The notes under the pieces were generated by a model. The model did not search any database, had not been told where the DNA came from, and saw nothing but the letters and a program-made list of their open reading frames with translations. Below are positions 27,281 through 36,700 of a stretch of DNA of 64,000 bases, in pieces. Location: assembly GCF_036924535.1 (NCBI RefSeq), contig NZ_JAZHRT010000001.1:3658001-3722000 (forward strand). Direction: 5' to 3'. Position numbers and translations under genes: made by a program. The stretch is from Bradyrhizobium sp. AZCC 2262. GTDB taxonomy: Bacteria; Pseudomonadota; Alphaproteobacteria; Rhizobiales; Xanthobacteraceae. Every line of letters begins with the position of its first letter. The first letter of the stretch is position 1.

Positions 27281-28783
27281 TCAGCGCCTGAAACTCTTGA
27301 TCTCCGAGACGCTGCCGTCGCGGTAGGTCAATTCGACCGACACCGATTTGGTCGTGGGCGCGAGCTTCAGATACGGCGTCGCGTCATGCGGAATCACGCT
27401 GGGGTCCCGGGGATCGCACGGCGGCATTTTCAGCACCTTGTCGGGCACCGTGCTGTCGATGCCGACGCGCACTTCGCGGATCGCGCAGCGATACGACATA
27501 AGGTGCGTGTAGTAGACCAGGAGGCCGTTGAATTCGCGGAACGACAGCCAGCTCGTCGCGGTCATGTCGAGGATCTTGCGCTGGTCGCGGATCAGCGCTG
27601 CCTCGGGGTCGAAGCGGATCGGGAACGGGCCCTGCAACTCGCCGTTGGTGTCGACATAGCGCACCTGGATCATGGCCGCCGGCGCATCCGCCGGCAGCTC
27701 GATCGAGGGGTTGGGCATCCGCTTGCGGGTCCGCGGGTCGAGCGTGTCGATGAAGCCGGTTTCGCGGAAATCGCCGGCGTCGCCCAGCCGCCAGGAAATG
27801 CCGAGCGTCGGATCGGCGATCGAGAACACGACAGTCCAGCCGCCATTGTGGCGCGAGAACATCGCGATCGGCGCGTTGACGGAATCGTTCTGCGGCTTGA
27901 GCTGCTGCACTGGCGGCAGGGCCGCCAGCTTTTGCAGCGACTCGGCTGGCTTCACCGCCACCTCGGGCTGCGCCTTGCTCGCCATGCCATTCAGAAACAC
28001 GTCGTCGACCATCTGGTCGAAGTAAACCGGGATCTGCTTGTGGCGGACGGTCTCCGCCATTTCGCTGACCAGCCGCCGCGTGCGCTGCGCGACCTGGACA
28101 AGATTGACGCCGGGCTGCGTCAGCTCCTTGGCGAAGGTGCGGGTGAACACCGAATTGGGATTGGCGTCGTCATTGGACAGCCGGTCCAGCGCGGTCTGCC
28201 GCGGCCCGGCCGAGAAGATCGAGAACACGCCTTCCGGCAATTGCGTCATCGGCGCAAGCCCGCCACGGCCGGCGATCGCACGCGTGCCGGCGCGCTCGAA
28301 CGGATTGTTGCGGCAGGCATCGAACACCAGAATGGCTGTGCGCACCTTGCGGTTCTGCATCCGCTCGATGATGCGGTCGGCCAGAACCGAGGCGTCGCGC
28401 ACCAGCTCTTCCTGGCCTTCCGTCGCCGCCGGCACATCGGTCGGCAGCAGGAAATTCTGGCCGGCAATTTCGAAGCCGTGGCCGGCATAGAAGAAGAACG
28501 CGGTGTCGCCTGCCTCGACCGCATTGTCGAACGCCAGCAGCGTCTGGCTGAACGCCTGCCGGTTCTGGTTTTCCGCCACCATCACCGTGAAGCCGAGTTG
28601 CTTGAGCGTATCGCCCATGGTGCGGGCATCGTTGACCGCTTTCTGCAGCTTGGGCACGTTCCGGTAGTCGTTATTGCCAACCACCAGCGCAACGCGCTTT
28701 TCCGCATGCGCGGGCGCAGCGAATGCGAGGCAGGCCGCCACAATGCCTGTCGCGGCCAGGAGTCCGGAAAACCAGGAGATCAT
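27281..28783 (-). CDS. Exported caspase-family protein
   Basis: The 500-residue protein has a signal peptide (MISWFSGLLAATGIVAACLAFAAPAHA) and a peptidase C14 caspase domain. This begins KRVALVVGNNDYRNVPKLQKAVNDA, with the catalytic histidine in YAGHGF (His102) and cysteine in FDACRNNPF (Cys157). A C-terminal region of about 230 residues with a beta-rich look may bind a partner. Family members are often encoded with SEL1 or TPR proteins and cleave after basic residues (metacaspase/orthocaspase style). The start at 28783 is chosen because the signal begins there, with GGGGAA upstream. It is monocistronic. Its role in the periplasm is not known. Confidence 0.85.
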   Translation of the reverse strand: MISWFSGLLAATGIVAACLAFAAPAHAEKRVALVVGNNDYRNVPKLQKAVNDARTMGDTLKQLGFTVMVAENQNRQAFSQTLLAFDNAVEAGDTAFFFYAGHGFEIAGQNFLLPTDVPAATEGQEELVRDASVLADRIIERMQNRKVRTAILVFDACRNNPFERAGTRAIAGRGGLAPMTQLPEGVFSIFSAGPRQTALDRLSNDDANPNSVFTRTFAKELTQPGVNLVQVAQRTRRLVSEMAETVRHKQIPVYFDQMVDDVFLNGMASKAQPEVAVKPAESLQKLAALPPVQQLKPQNDSVNAPIAMFSRHNGGWTVVFSIADPTLGISWRLGDAGDFRETGFIDTLDPRTRKRMPNPSIELPADAPAAMIQVRYVDTNGELQGPFPIRFDPEAALIRDQRKILDMTATSWLSFREFNGLLVYYTHLMSYRCAIREVRVGIDSTVPDKVLKMPPCDPRDPSVIPHDATPYLKLAPTTKSVSVELTYRDGSVSEIKSFRR

Positions 28784-29165
28784 CGAATTCCCCACGCGCA
28801 CGAATGGTCCTGTTTGGGCCGTGCAAACCGCTTCATGCCATAGTCGGCACGCCATTGACCACGGTTCAACGGTTTCGATTGATTACGAATCCCCCGGCTC
28901 GATTTGACGGCCAAATGACGATTCTGGCCGTTATTTGTGCGAAAACATTAAGCTTTTTTGGCCATCCTGTCGTTCCAAGATTGACTTTGGCCATTTCGAC
29001 CCTATGTTGCGGCTCAACGCGGCCTTGGATCGAAACGCGATTCCCTGGTTTGCCGCTCGTCTGCGTAAGTCAGAGCCCCCAGCTTCCTAAAGCGCGCCGT
29101 TTCGGGGCAAAACGCGACAGCCTTTTTACCCTCGATTCCGAACGGCGGTGTCGACTAGAGGCTCA
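28784..29165. other. Intergenic region between divergent caspase-like gene and rhlE
   Basis: The 382 bp hold the divergent promoters and probably a long 5' leader for the helicase gene, as is common for DEAD-box genes. No ORF with a family match or clear hairpin with a T-run was seen. Confidence 0.45.
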
Positions 29166-30704
29166 ATGTCTTTTTCCCATCTCGGCCTTTCCGATAAGGT
29201 CCTCGCCGCTGTGGCGGCTTCAGGTTACACGACCCCTACCCCCATCCAGGAACAGGCGATCCCCCACGTGCTGGCGCGCCGCGATGTTCTCGGCATCGCC
29301 CAGACTGGCACCGGGAAGACCGCTGCCTTCGTCCTGCCCATGCTCACCATGCTCGAAAAGGGCCGCGCCCGGGCACGAATGCCCCGCACCCTGATCCTCG
29401 AACCGACCCGCGAACTCGCGGCACAGGTGAAAGAGAATTTCGACAAATACGGCGTCGGCCAGAAACTCAACGTCGCGCTCCTGATCGGCGGCGTCTCGTT
29501 CGGCGACCAGGACAGTAAACTGACGCGCGGCGTCGACGTCTTGATCGCGACCCCCGGCCGCCTGCTTGACCACACCGAACGCGGTGGCCTCCTGCTCACC
29601 GGCGTCGAACTGCTGGTCATCGACGAAGCCGACCGCATGCTCGACATGGGCTTCATCCCCGACATCGAACGCGTCTGCAAGCTGGTGCCGTTCACGCGGC
29701 AGACATTGTTCTTCACCGCGACGATGCCGCCGGAAATCAGCCGCATCTCGGAAGCCTTCCTGCACAATCCCGAGCGTATCGAAGTCACGAGGCCCGCCAC
29801 GACCGCGACAGGCGTGTCGCAATTCAAGGTCCCCGCCGGACGCGAGGTACACGAGAAGCGCGAGATCCTGCGTCGCCTGCTGCGCGACGCCAAGGATCTT
29901 CAGAACGCGATCATCTTCTGCAACCGCAAGCGCGAAGTCGCCGTCGTTTACAAATCGCTGCAGAAGCACGGCTTCAGTGTCGGCGCGCTGCACGGTGATA
30001 TGGACCAGTCGGCCCGCACGGCGGCGCTCGATCAGTTCCGCAAGGGCGAGATTCCGTTGCTGGTGGCCTCCGATGTCGCCGCCCGCGGCCTCGATATTCC
30101 AGCCGTTAGCCACGTCTTCAATTTCGACGTGCCGCATCATGCCGACGATTACGTGCATCGCATCGGCCGAACGGGGCGCGCCGGTCGCGCCGGCACCGCG
30201 ATCTCGATCGTCAGCCCGCTCGACAACAAATCGATTGCTGCGATCGAACGGCTGATCGGCCAGACCATTCCTGCCGCCGAAGGCGACTATGCCGTGCAGT
30301 CGGTTTCCTCCGACGAAACCGATCAGCCGCGCGAACATCGCTCACGCGAGGGTTCCCGGGAAGGTTCGCGCGGCGGCCGCAAGCCGCGACGTGAACGCGA
30401 GCCGCGCGCCGCCCGGGGTAGCAATGGCAGCGAACGCGAGCCGCGCCCCGCCAGGGATACTGACAAGCGCAGCGATAAGGGCGAACGCGAACCGCGGCAT
30501 GCCAGGGGCGCGGGCCGCAATGCCGACGCACAGCCGCAGGCAGCGGCCGCAGCTTTCACGCCGCCCGCCCCTGCGCAGCCTTCGCGCGTACCCTCGATCG
30601 GTCGTCCGGAACCGCGACGCGCCCAGCGCGACGTTGAATCGGAGCCCGCCGATCACTCGCATCTTCCGGCGTTCCTGCTGCGGCCGGTTCGCGCCCGCGT
30701 CTGA
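29166..30704 (+). CDS. rhlE: DEAD-box RNA helicase, RhlE type
   Basis: The 512-residue protein unwinds RNA in an ATP-dependent manner, with roles in ribosome assembly, RNA decay and cold adaptation. It starts [20 protein letters not shown] and has the Q motif (TPIQEQAIP), Walker [41 protein letters not shown] and [10 protein letters not shown]. After about residue 385 a basic, Arg/Gly/Pro-rich tail ([19 protein letters not shown]) probably binds RNA and is low in complexity. The ATG at 29166 is preferred over a GTG at 29148. RhlE is the closest subgroup by the core sequence; I cannot exclude another paralogue name. Confidence 0.9.
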   Translation: MSFSHLGLSDKVLAAVAASGYTTPTPIQEQAIPHVLARRDVLGIAQTGTGKTAAFVLPMLTMLEKGRARARMPRTLILEPTRELAAQVKENFDKYGVGQKLNVALLIGGVSFGDQDSKLTRGVDVLIATPGRLLDHTERGGLLLTGVELLVIDEADRMLDMGFIPDIERVCKLVPFTRQTLFFTATMPPEISRISEAFLHNPERIEVTRPATTATGVSQFKVPAGREVHEKREILRRLLRDAKDLQNAIIFCNRKREVAVVYKSLQKHGFSVGALHGDMDQSARTAALDQFRKGEIPLLVASDVAARGLDIPAVSHVFNFDVPHHADDYVHRIGRTGRAGRAGTAISIVSPLDNKSIAAIERLIGQTIPAAEGDYAVQSVSSDETDQPREHRSREGSREGSRGGRKPRREREPRAARGSNGSEREPRPARDTDKRSDKGEREPRHARGAGRNADAQPQAAAAAFTPPAPAQPSRVPSIGRPEPRRAQRDVESEPADHSHLPAFLLRPVRARV

Positions 30705-30831
30705 ACGAATTCGGCATGACCCAGCGGCCGGTTTACCGGCCGTTCACTCTCCTCCATTAGCCTGCCAGCGATAATTTATTCATTCCTGCGCACGGCTACG
30801 AGCGGCGCTGCTCGATATTGGGGACGGATCA

Positions 30832-31899
30832 GTGGTCAAGCTGCTGGACGAACACGAACGCACCTTGGCGTTTGCCGAAGTCGCGTTGGGCCAGATCAAA
30901 TCCCTCCGGCAGACCGCGGTCCCGCGCAATTACGAAATCTGGTACGTCTATGCGACCGGATACAATGCCCCCCTCAACAAGATCATCAACGAGACGCTGG
31001 CGCGCAACGGCAGGCTGAGCGAGTCCGATCTCGAACAGATCTACGAAACCTATCTCTCGCACATCAAGGCTTCCGACCGCATCGACAAGGTCGGCGCGCG
31101 CGTGATCGGCGAAATCGACGACGTGATGACCCTGATCACGGATGCGCTCGGCATGTCGCAGAGCTACGACGCCAAGCTGACCGGCGCGAACGAGAGCCTC
31201 AGGAACGCAAAGACCCGCGATCAAATCAAGGCGGTCGTCGACGGCCTGATGAAGTCCACCCGCGAGATGCAGGAGACCAACAAGGCGCTGGAGAACCGGC
31301 TGTCGCTGTCGAAGACCGAGATCAGCAATCTGCAGCACAGCCTCGAGGCGATCCGCGCCGAAAGCCTGACCGATCCGCTGACCGGATTGGGCAACCGCAA
31401 ATATTTCGACCGCTCGTTCGAGATGGCGGTGCGGGCGGCGCTGGCAAGCGGCGAGCCGCTGTCGCTCCTGATGTTCGACATCGACCATTTCAAATCGTTC
31501 AACGATTCCTACGGCCATCTCACCGGCGATCAGGTGTTGCGGTTGGTTGCGATGTCGCTCAAACAGACCATCAAGGGCCAGGACATTACCGCCCGCTATG
31601 GCGGCGAGGAATTTGCGGTGGTGCTGCCCAACACGGGGCTGCGTCAGGCCCTGACCGTCGCCGACCACATTCGCCGCGCCGTGATGGCGAAGGAATTGAA
31701 GAAGAAGTCCACCGGCGAAATTCTCGGCCGCGTCACCATCTCCGTCGGCGTCTCCTTGCTGAAACCGGACGATGATACGGATTCGCTGATCGAGCGCGCG
31801 GACGCCTGCCTCTACGCCGCCAAGCGTAACGGCCGCAACCGCGTGATCTGCGAAGTCGACCCCGAATACGCCGCCGAGACGCGCAGCCAAGTCGCTTAA
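30832..31899 (+). CDS. Diguanylate cyclase (GGDEF domain)
   Basis: The 355-residue protein has an N-terminal helical region (1-145; QTAVPRNYEIWYVYATGYNAPLN is a recognisable conserved stretch in rhizobial GGDEF proteins), a coiled-coil of about 30 residues, then the GGDEF domain from about residue 175. The active site is ARYGGEEF (residues 253-260, GGEEF variant), and FDIDHFKSFNDSYGH carries metal ligands, so cyclic-di-GMP synthesis is expected. The product-inhibition I-site, normally RxxD, reads KGQD (247-250), so feedback inhibition may be weak. Translation starts at a GTG with GGGGACGG upstream. The protein has no membrane helices, so it is cytoplasmic. Confidence 0.88.
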   Translation: MVKLLDEHERTLAFAEVALGQIKSLRQTAVPRNYEIWYVYATGYNAPLNKIINETLARNGRLSESDLEQIYETYLSHIKASDRIDKVGARVIGEIDDVMTLITDALGMSQSYDAKLTGANESLRNAKTRDQIKAVVDGLMKSTREMQETNKALENRLSLSKTEISNLQHSLEAIRAESLTDPLTGLGNRKYFDRSFEMAVRAALASGEPLSLLMFDIDHFKSFNDSYGHLTGDQVLRLVAMSLKQTIKGQDITARYGGEEFAVVLPNTGLRQALTVADHIRRAVMAKELKKKSTGEILGRVTISVGVSLLKPDDDTDSLIERADACLYAAKRNGRNRVICEVDPEYAAETRSQVA

Positions 31900-31906
31900 G
31901 CGCCAA

Positions 31907-32356
31907 TTACCGGCGCGTCGCCTTCCTCGCTTTCGCTGTGCGCCGCTTCGCGGGCGGCTTGCGGCCGACAGCCGGCTTGCTCGCAGCCTTGCTCGAAACC
32001 TTCGGCTTCGCCGCCTTGCGCGCCTTCGGCCGCTTGCGCAACGCCGCGCGCTGTGCCGCGGCCAGCGCCGCCCGCGCCCAATCGGCCAGTTCCTCGGAGT
32101 CGTCGAACAGCCGCGCCGGCAACTGCCAGTAGGAGTTCACGGTGACGGTCTTGGCGCGTGTTTGATACTGAAACGGCTGCGATCCCTCCGCTTCGAATTG
32201 CGGAATGGTGTGGTCATCGGCGCGGAAATAGAGACCGGCGCGCAGCGCGAGCGCGAAGTTGGTGCCGTCGGCGGAAATGCCGAATCCGGAAAACATCTTG
32301 CGGATGGTGACGGGGCCGAAATCGGCGAACAGGTCGATCAGGAAGTCGCGGTCCAT
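31907..32356 (-). CDS. TfoX/Sxy N-terminal domain protein with basic tail
   Basis: The 149-residue protein starts MDRDFLIDLFADFGPVTIRKMFSGFGI, matching the TfoX N-terminal domain (residues 1-95; the FALALRAGLYFRADDHTIPQFE segment is typical). In other bacteria TfoX/Sxy proteins co-activate competence genes with CRP. The last 50 residues are a Lys/Arg/Ala-rich tail, similar to histone H1 tails, which could bind nucleic acid. It stops 8 bp from the convergent GGDEF gene. No competence genes are nearby, so regulation of competence is not implied. Confidence 0.8.
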   Translation of the reverse strand: MDRDFLIDLFADFGPVTIRKMFSGFGISADGTNFALALRAGLYFRADDHTIPQFEAEGSQPFQYQTRAKTVTVNSYWQLPARLFDDSEELADWARAALAAAQRAALRKRPKARKAAKPKVSSKAASKPAVGRKPPAKRRTAKARKATRR

Positions 32357-32379
32357 GTGGCTTCAGCCCCGACGTCGGC

Positions 32380-32483
32380 CCCTCATGGTGAGGAGCCGCT
32401 GGCGGCGTCTCGAACCATGAGGCCCCTATCTCGCTTCCGGCCATCCTTCGAGACGCGCGCAATGCGCGCTCCTCAGGATGAGG
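32380..32483. repeat. Two-hairpin intergenic repeat
   Basis: Two hairpins lie side by side. CCTCATGGTGAGGAGCCGC pairs with CGGCGTCTCGAACCATGAGG (32381-32421), and CATCCTTCGAGACGCGCGC pairs with GCGCGCTCCTCAGGATGAGG (32442-32483). This repeat family also occurs at 36701-36798, and a related hairpin lies near 27230. The stretch lies between the tfoX-like gene and sufA and has no gene. Confidence 0.75.
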
Positions 32484-32501
32484 TCTGCGTGTGCGGTGAT
32501 A

Positions 32502-32906
32502 CTACACCTTCGCCGGCGTCAGTTGCACCGATTCGCCGCAACCGCAGGCGGAGACCTGGTTCGGATTGTTGAAGATGAACTGAGCCTGCATCTTGTCGGC
32601 CTTGTAGTCCATCTCGGTGCCGAGCAGGAACAGGACGGCCTTGGGATCGACCAGAATCTTCACGCCCCGGTCCTCGACCACTTCATCGGTCGGACGGATC
32701 TCATGGGCATATTCCACCGTGTAGGACTGGCCGGCGCAGCCGCCATTCTTGATGCCGACGCGAAGCCCGACGATCTCGGAATCGGCGCGCTTGGTCAGTT
32801 CCGTAATCCGCTGCGCGGCTGCCTCGGTCAGTTTCATGACCTGCGGGCGAGGCCGCGGCTTCGGCTTGGCAACGGGCGTGGGTGAAGCTGACGTCATGTC
32901 ATTCAT
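32502..32906 (-). CDS. sufA: Iron-sulfur cluster A-type carrier
   Basis: SufA receives assembled clusters and passes them to target proteins. The 134-residue protein has a Pro/Lys-rich N-terminal leader (about 22 residues), then the HesB/IscA fold with the three conserved cysteines in GIKNGGCAGQSY and SACGCGESV. It is the last gene of the suf operon, 68 bp after sufT, as is common in alphaproteobacteria. A start at the later ATG (MTSASP) would shorten it by three residues. Assignment to SufA rather than ErpA rests on the operon context. Confidence 0.9.
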   Translation of the reverse strand: MNDMTSASPTPVAKPKPRPRPQVMKLTEAAAQRITELTKRADSEIVGLRVGIKNGGCAGQSYTVEYAHEIRPTDEVVEDRGVKILVDPKAVLFLLGTEMDYKADKMQAQFIFNNPNQVSACGCGESVQLTPAKV

Positions 32907-32974
32907 GTGATCATTCCCAACGGCAAATCAATGCCAGTCATCTTCCCGCAAAGCTGTAAGCACTCACGCAACAC

Positions 32975-33346
32975 TCACCACATATTCAGGACGAGGCGCG
33001 CCTCGTCGGACATGCGATCCGGCGTCCAGGCCGGATCCCACACCAGATTGACATTGACGACGCCGACGCCGGGAACGCTGGCGATCGCATTCTCCACCAT
33101 GGTCGGCAGTTCGCCGGCCGCCGGACAGTTCGGCGTGGTCAGCGTCATCGTCACATCGACGGCACGGTCGTCCTTGAGGTCGACCTTGTAGATCAGGCCG
33201 AGTTCATAGATGTCGGCCGGGATTTCCGGATCGAAAACCGTCTTCAGTGCGGCGACGATTTCGGTGCCCAGCCGTTCGGTCTCCTCGGGCGGCAGCGCCG
33301 ACTGGGTTTCCATGTTGGCGGTTTTGACTTCGGCCGTATCACTCAT
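32975..33346 (-). CDS. sufT: SUF-associated DUF59/MIP18 protein
   Basis: The 123-residue protein belongs to the MIP18/DUF59 family, whose SUF-operon members are called SufT and help mature or transfer Fe-S clusters. It contains DPEIPADIYELGLIYKVDLKD and MTLTTPNCPAAGELP with a conserved cysteine, the usual signatures. Its start overlaps the sufS stop by 4 bp, so the two are coupled. Confidence 0.9.
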   Translation of the reverse strand: MSDTAEVKTANMETQSALPPEETERLGTEIVAALKTVFDPEIPADIYELGLIYKVDLKDDRAVDVTMTLTTPNCPAAGELPTMVENAIASVPGVGVVNVNLVWDPAWTPDRMSDEARLVLNMW

Positions 33347-34590
33347 GAGAACAATTCCCGCGCCTTGATCAGCGCCTGCGCCAGATGGTCGACTTCTTCA
33401 CGGGTATTATACATTCCAAACGACGCGCGGCAGGTGGCTGTGACATTGAACCGCTCTAAAAGCGGCATCACGCAATGGGTGCCGGCGCGCACCGCAATCC
33501 CCTGGCGGTCGATCACGGTCGCGACGTCATGGGCGTGGGCGCCCTTCATCTCGAAGGAAATCACCGGTCCCTTGCCGCGCGCGGTACCGATCAGGCGCAG
33601 CGAATTGATCTCGCGGAGACGCTCCTGGGCATAGGTCACAAGATCGTGCTCGTGGGCGGCGATGCGTTCCTTGCCGATCGAAGTGACGTAGTCGATCGCA
33701 GCGCCCAGTCCGATCGATTCCACGATCGCCGGCGTGCCGGCTTCGAACTTGTGCGGGGGATCGCCGTAGGTGATCCAGTCCCGGGTGACCTCGCGAATCA
33801 TCTCGCCGCCGCCGTTGTAGGGCCGCATTGCGACGAGGTGCTCATGCTTGGCATAGAGCACGCCGATGCCGGTCGGGCCGTACAGCTTGTGGCCGGTGAA
33901 AACGTAAAAATCAGCGTCGATGTCCTGCACGTCGACCGCCAAGTGCACGGCGGCCTGGCTGCCGTCGACCAGCACCGGGATGCCGCGGGCGTGCGCCAGC
34001 TTCACCACGTCCTTGACGGGGACGAGGGTGCCGAGCGCGTTCGACATCTGCGTTATCGCGACGATCTTGGTGCGATCGGTCAAAAGCTTCTCGAACTCGT
34101 CGATCAGAAAATTGCCTTCGTCATCGACCGGCGCCCATTTGATCACCGCGCCATGACGTTCCCGCAGAAAATGCCAGGGCACGATGTTCGAGTGATGCTC
34201 CATGATCGAGATGACGATCTCGTCGCCTTCACCGATATTCGGCTCGCCCCATGACGACGCCACCAGGTTGATCGCCTCGGTGGCGTTACGGGTGAAGATG
34301 ATCTCTTCGGTGCGCCCGGCGTTGAGGAATTTTGCTACCTTGGCGCGGCCGCCCTCGTAAGCCTCGGTCGCGGCGTTCGCGAGGTAATGCAGGCCGCGAT
34401 GCACGTTGGCGTATTCGCTCTTGTATGCTTCCGTCATGCGGTCGAGCACGGCGGTCGGCTTCTGCGCGGAAGCGGCGTTGTCGAGATAGACAAGCGGTTT
34501 ACCGTAAACCTTCATCGCCAGTGCGGGAAAGTCCTCCCGTACGCGGGCGACGTCATAGGCGCCATTCTTGACGGCCGGATGCATTGTCAT
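33343..34590 (-). CDS. sufS: Cysteine desulfurase (group II)
   Basis: SufS takes sulfur from cysteine as a persulfide for SufBCD. The 415-residue PLP enzyme has KPLVYLDNAASAQKP near the N terminus, the PLP lysine in FTGHKLYGPTGIG and the active cysteine near RAGTHCVMP. The group II pattern and the position in the operon identify SufS. The ATG at 34590 overlaps the sufD stop in ATGA fashion. No sufE is nearby, although SufS normally works with SufE; SufE may be elsewhere in the genome. Confidence 0.95.
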   Translation of the reverse strand: MTMHPAVKNGAYDVARVREDFPALAMKVYGKPLVYLDNAASAQKPTAVLDRMTEAYKSEYANVHRGLHYLANAATEAYEGGRAKVAKFLNAGRTEEIIFTRNATEAINLVASSWGEPNIGEGDEIVISIMEHHSNIVPWHFLRERHGAVIKWAPVDDEGNFLIDEFEKLLTDRTKIVAITQMSNALGTLVPVKDVVKLAHARGIPVLVDGSQAAVHLAVDVQDIDADFYVFTGHKLYGPTGIGVLYAKHEHLVAMRPYNGGGEMIREVTRDWITYGDPPHKFEAGTPAIVESIGLGAAIDYVTSIGKERIAAHEHDLVTYAQERLREINSLRLIGTARGKGPVISFEMKGAHAHDVATVIDRQGIAVRAGTHCVMPLLERFNVTATCRASFGMYNTREEVDHLAQALIKARELFS

Positions 34591-35912
34591 CCCCGTGCCT
34601 CCAGCCAACGCTGCGCCGCTGCAATCGCGAGTTCGCGCAGATCATCGTTGACGATCGATTCAATGGCCTCGCCGACAAAGGCCTGGATCAGCAGCGCCTG
34701 GGCTTCCTTCTCGGACAGGCCGCGGGCGCGCAGGTAGAACAGCAGGCTCTCGTCGAGCGCGCCGGTGGTGGCGCCATGGCCGCAGGTGACGTCGTCGGCG
34801 AAGATTTCGAGTTCCGGCTTGTTGTCGGCCTCGGCCTCGTCGGACAGCAGCAGCGCGCGCGTCATCATCTTGGCGTCGGTCTTCTGCGCGTCGGGGCGCA
34901 CGATGATGCGGCCCTGGAATACCGAATGGGCGCGATCGTCGGCAACGGCGCGGAACACCTCGCGGCTGGCGCAATGCGGCACCGCGTGGTCCATGAACAG
35001 CGTCGTGTCGGCATGCTGGCGGCCATTGAGCAGATTGACGCCGTTGGTCTCGACCCGGGAGCCCTCGCCGGCAAACGCGATGGTCGCCTGGTAGCGGCTG
35101 ACGGCAGCGCCCGAGGCCATGCCAAAGGTGTTGAAGTGCGCATGCGCGCCTAGCGTCACCACGGCGGAGGAAATATTGAAGGCGTCGCGGCCATCCTCGA
35201 TCAGGCGAACATGGTCGAGCCGCGAATTGTCGCCGATCGCAACGATCAGCGAGTCGTGGACCTGATAGGTCTTCACTCCATCGGCTGCGATGTAGCTTTC
35301 GACCAGCGTCACGCTGGAATCCCTGCCGAGCCGCAGCAGCGAGCGGGTGAACATCGCCGCAGGCGTAGCGCTACTGGCGACATGAATAATTTGCAGCGGC
35401 TGCTTCAGCACGACGCCGTTGGCAATCTCAATCACCACGCCATCGGTCATCATTGCGCTGTTGAGCGCGACCATCGGATTGGCGTTATCGGGCGCGAGCA
35501 ACTGCGCCTGCAGCGCGGCGTCACCGGCCTCCAGCACTTCCCGCAGGGTGCGGACGGCAAGGCCGGTCTCCATCCCGTCGAGGTCGGAAAGCTTCGGCGC
35601 GAACACGCCGTCCACCAGCACTAGCCGGCGTGCACCCTTGACCGCCTGCAGCTTCACAGCCGTTGCAGCCCGCTTCAGCGCAGCCGCATCGGGTGCTGGC
35701 GCGAGCGGCAGCACCTCGCGCATCAGCGCGCGCAGATCGGTGTATTTCCAGTCCTCGAGCCGACGGTGCGGCAGGCCCGTACGTTCATAGGCCTCGAAGG
35801 CGACGCTTCGCGCCTCGGCAACCCTGCCCGTGCCCGGCAGCCGGTCGCGCGCGACCGCAAAGCTGTCGTTCAGCGCGCGTCCGGTCTCGTTCTTTGCCAA
35901 AGCCAAATTCAT
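34587..35912 (-). CDS. sufD: Fe-S scaffold subunit SufD
   Basis: SufD pairs with SufB and the SufC ATPase to build clusters. The 441-residue protein has the right-handed beta-helix core shared with SufB (RLEDWKYTDLRAL, TVTLVESYIA-type repeats) and the C-terminal core segment DDVTCGHGATTGALDESLLFYLRARGL, with the conserved His of SufD. The start is the ATG at 35912; a GTG directly before it is in frame. It lies 11 bp after sufC, and its stop overlaps sufS. The assignment follows the operon order and sequence. Confidence 0.93.
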   Translation of the reverse strand: MNLALAKNETGRALNDSFAVARDRLPGTGRVAEARSVAFEAYERTGLPHRRLEDWKYTDLRALMREVLPLAPAPDAAALKRAATAVKLQAVKGARRLVLVDGVFAPKLSDLDGMETGLAVRTLREVLEAGDAALQAQLLAPDNANPMVALNSAMMTDGVVIEIANGVVLKQPLQIIHVASSATPAAMFTRSLLRLGRDSSVTLVESYIAADGVKTYQVHDSLIVAIGDNSRLDHVRLIEDGRDAFNISSAVVTLGAHAHFNTFGMASGAAVSRYQATIAFAGEGSRVETNGVNLLNGRQHADTTLFMDHAVPHCASREVFRAVADDRAHSVFQGRIIVRPDAQKTDAKMMTRALLLSDEAEADNKPELEIFADDVTCGHGATTGALDESLLFYLRARGLSEKEAQALLIQAFVGEAIESIVNDDLRELAIAAAQRWLEARG

Positions 35913-35923
35913 CACGATACCTG

Positions 35924-36676
35924 TCAGGCTGCGTCTTCGAACTGGGCGTAGCCGGAAGCCTCGAGTTCCAGCGCCAGATCCTTGCCGCCGCTTTTGACGA
36001 CCCGGCCTTTCGACATCACGTGCACGAAATCAGGCACGATATAGTTGAGCAGTCGCTGGTAGTGTGTGATCACCACCATGGCACGATCAGGCGAACGCAG
36101 CGCGTTGACGCCGTCGGCAGCCACCCGCAGCGCGTCGATATCGAGGCCGGAATCCATTTCATCGAGGATGCAGACGGCAGGCTCGAACAGCGCCATCTGC
36201 AGAATCTCGTTACGCTTCTTCTCGCCGCCGGAAAAGCCGACATTGACGCCGCGCTTGAGCATGTCCTGCGGAATGTTCAGCGACTTTGCGACCTCGCGCA
36301 CCTTCTTCAGAAAGTCCGGCGTCGAATATTCGCTCTCGCCGCGCGCCTTGCGCTGGGCGTTCAGCGCGGTGCGCAGGAATGTCATGGTCGCAACGCCAGG
36401 AATTTCCACCGGATACTGGAACGCCAGGAACACACCCTTGGCGGCGCGCTCGTCCGGCGCCATCTCCAGAAGGTCCTCGCCCTTGAACAAGATCTGGCCA
36501 TCGGTAACTTCATAGCCCGGCTTACCCGCGATCACGTGGCTCAGCGTCGACTTGCCAGAGCCGTTCGGCCCCATGATCGCGTGCACCTCGCCCGGGTTCA
36601 CGGTGAGCGTCAGTCCGTGGAGAATCTCACGATCCTCGACGCGAACCTTCAGATCTTTCACTTCGAGCAATGACAT
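35924..36676 (-). CDS. sufC: SUF ATPase SufC
   Basis: SufC is the ABC-type ATPase that drives conformational change of the SufBD scaffold. The 250-residue protein has Walker A GPNGSGKST, the Q-loop FQYPVEIPGV, the SufC-typical signature FSGGEKKRNEI, Walker B CILDEMDSGLDIDAL and the H-loop VITHYQRLL. A palindromic repeat of about 100 bp separates it from sufB. Confidence 0.96.
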   Translation of the reverse strand: MSLLEVKDLKVRVEDREILHGLTLTVNPGEVHAIMGPNGSGKSTLSHVIAGKPGYEVTDGQILFKGEDLLEMAPDERAAKGVFLAFQYPVEIPGVATMTFLRTALNAQRKARGESEYSTPDFLKKVREVAKSLNIPQDMLKRGVNVGFSGGEKKRNEILQMALFEPAVCILDEMDSGLDIDALRVAADGVNALRSPDRAMVVITHYQRLLNYIVPDFVHVMSKGRVVKSGGKDLALELEASGYAQFEDAA

Positions 36677-36700
36677 ATCGTTTTTCCGTTGTTACCCCCG

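Noticed and set aside
27140..28843. 567-residue plus-strand open frame opposite the caspase-like gene
   Set aside because: It is an antisense shadow; the opposite strand has the signal peptide and the catalytic His and Cys.
30723..30743. GCGGCCGG/CCGGCCGT hairpin after rhlE as a terminator
   Set aside because: There is a stable stem but no T-run follows, so it was not listed as a terminator.
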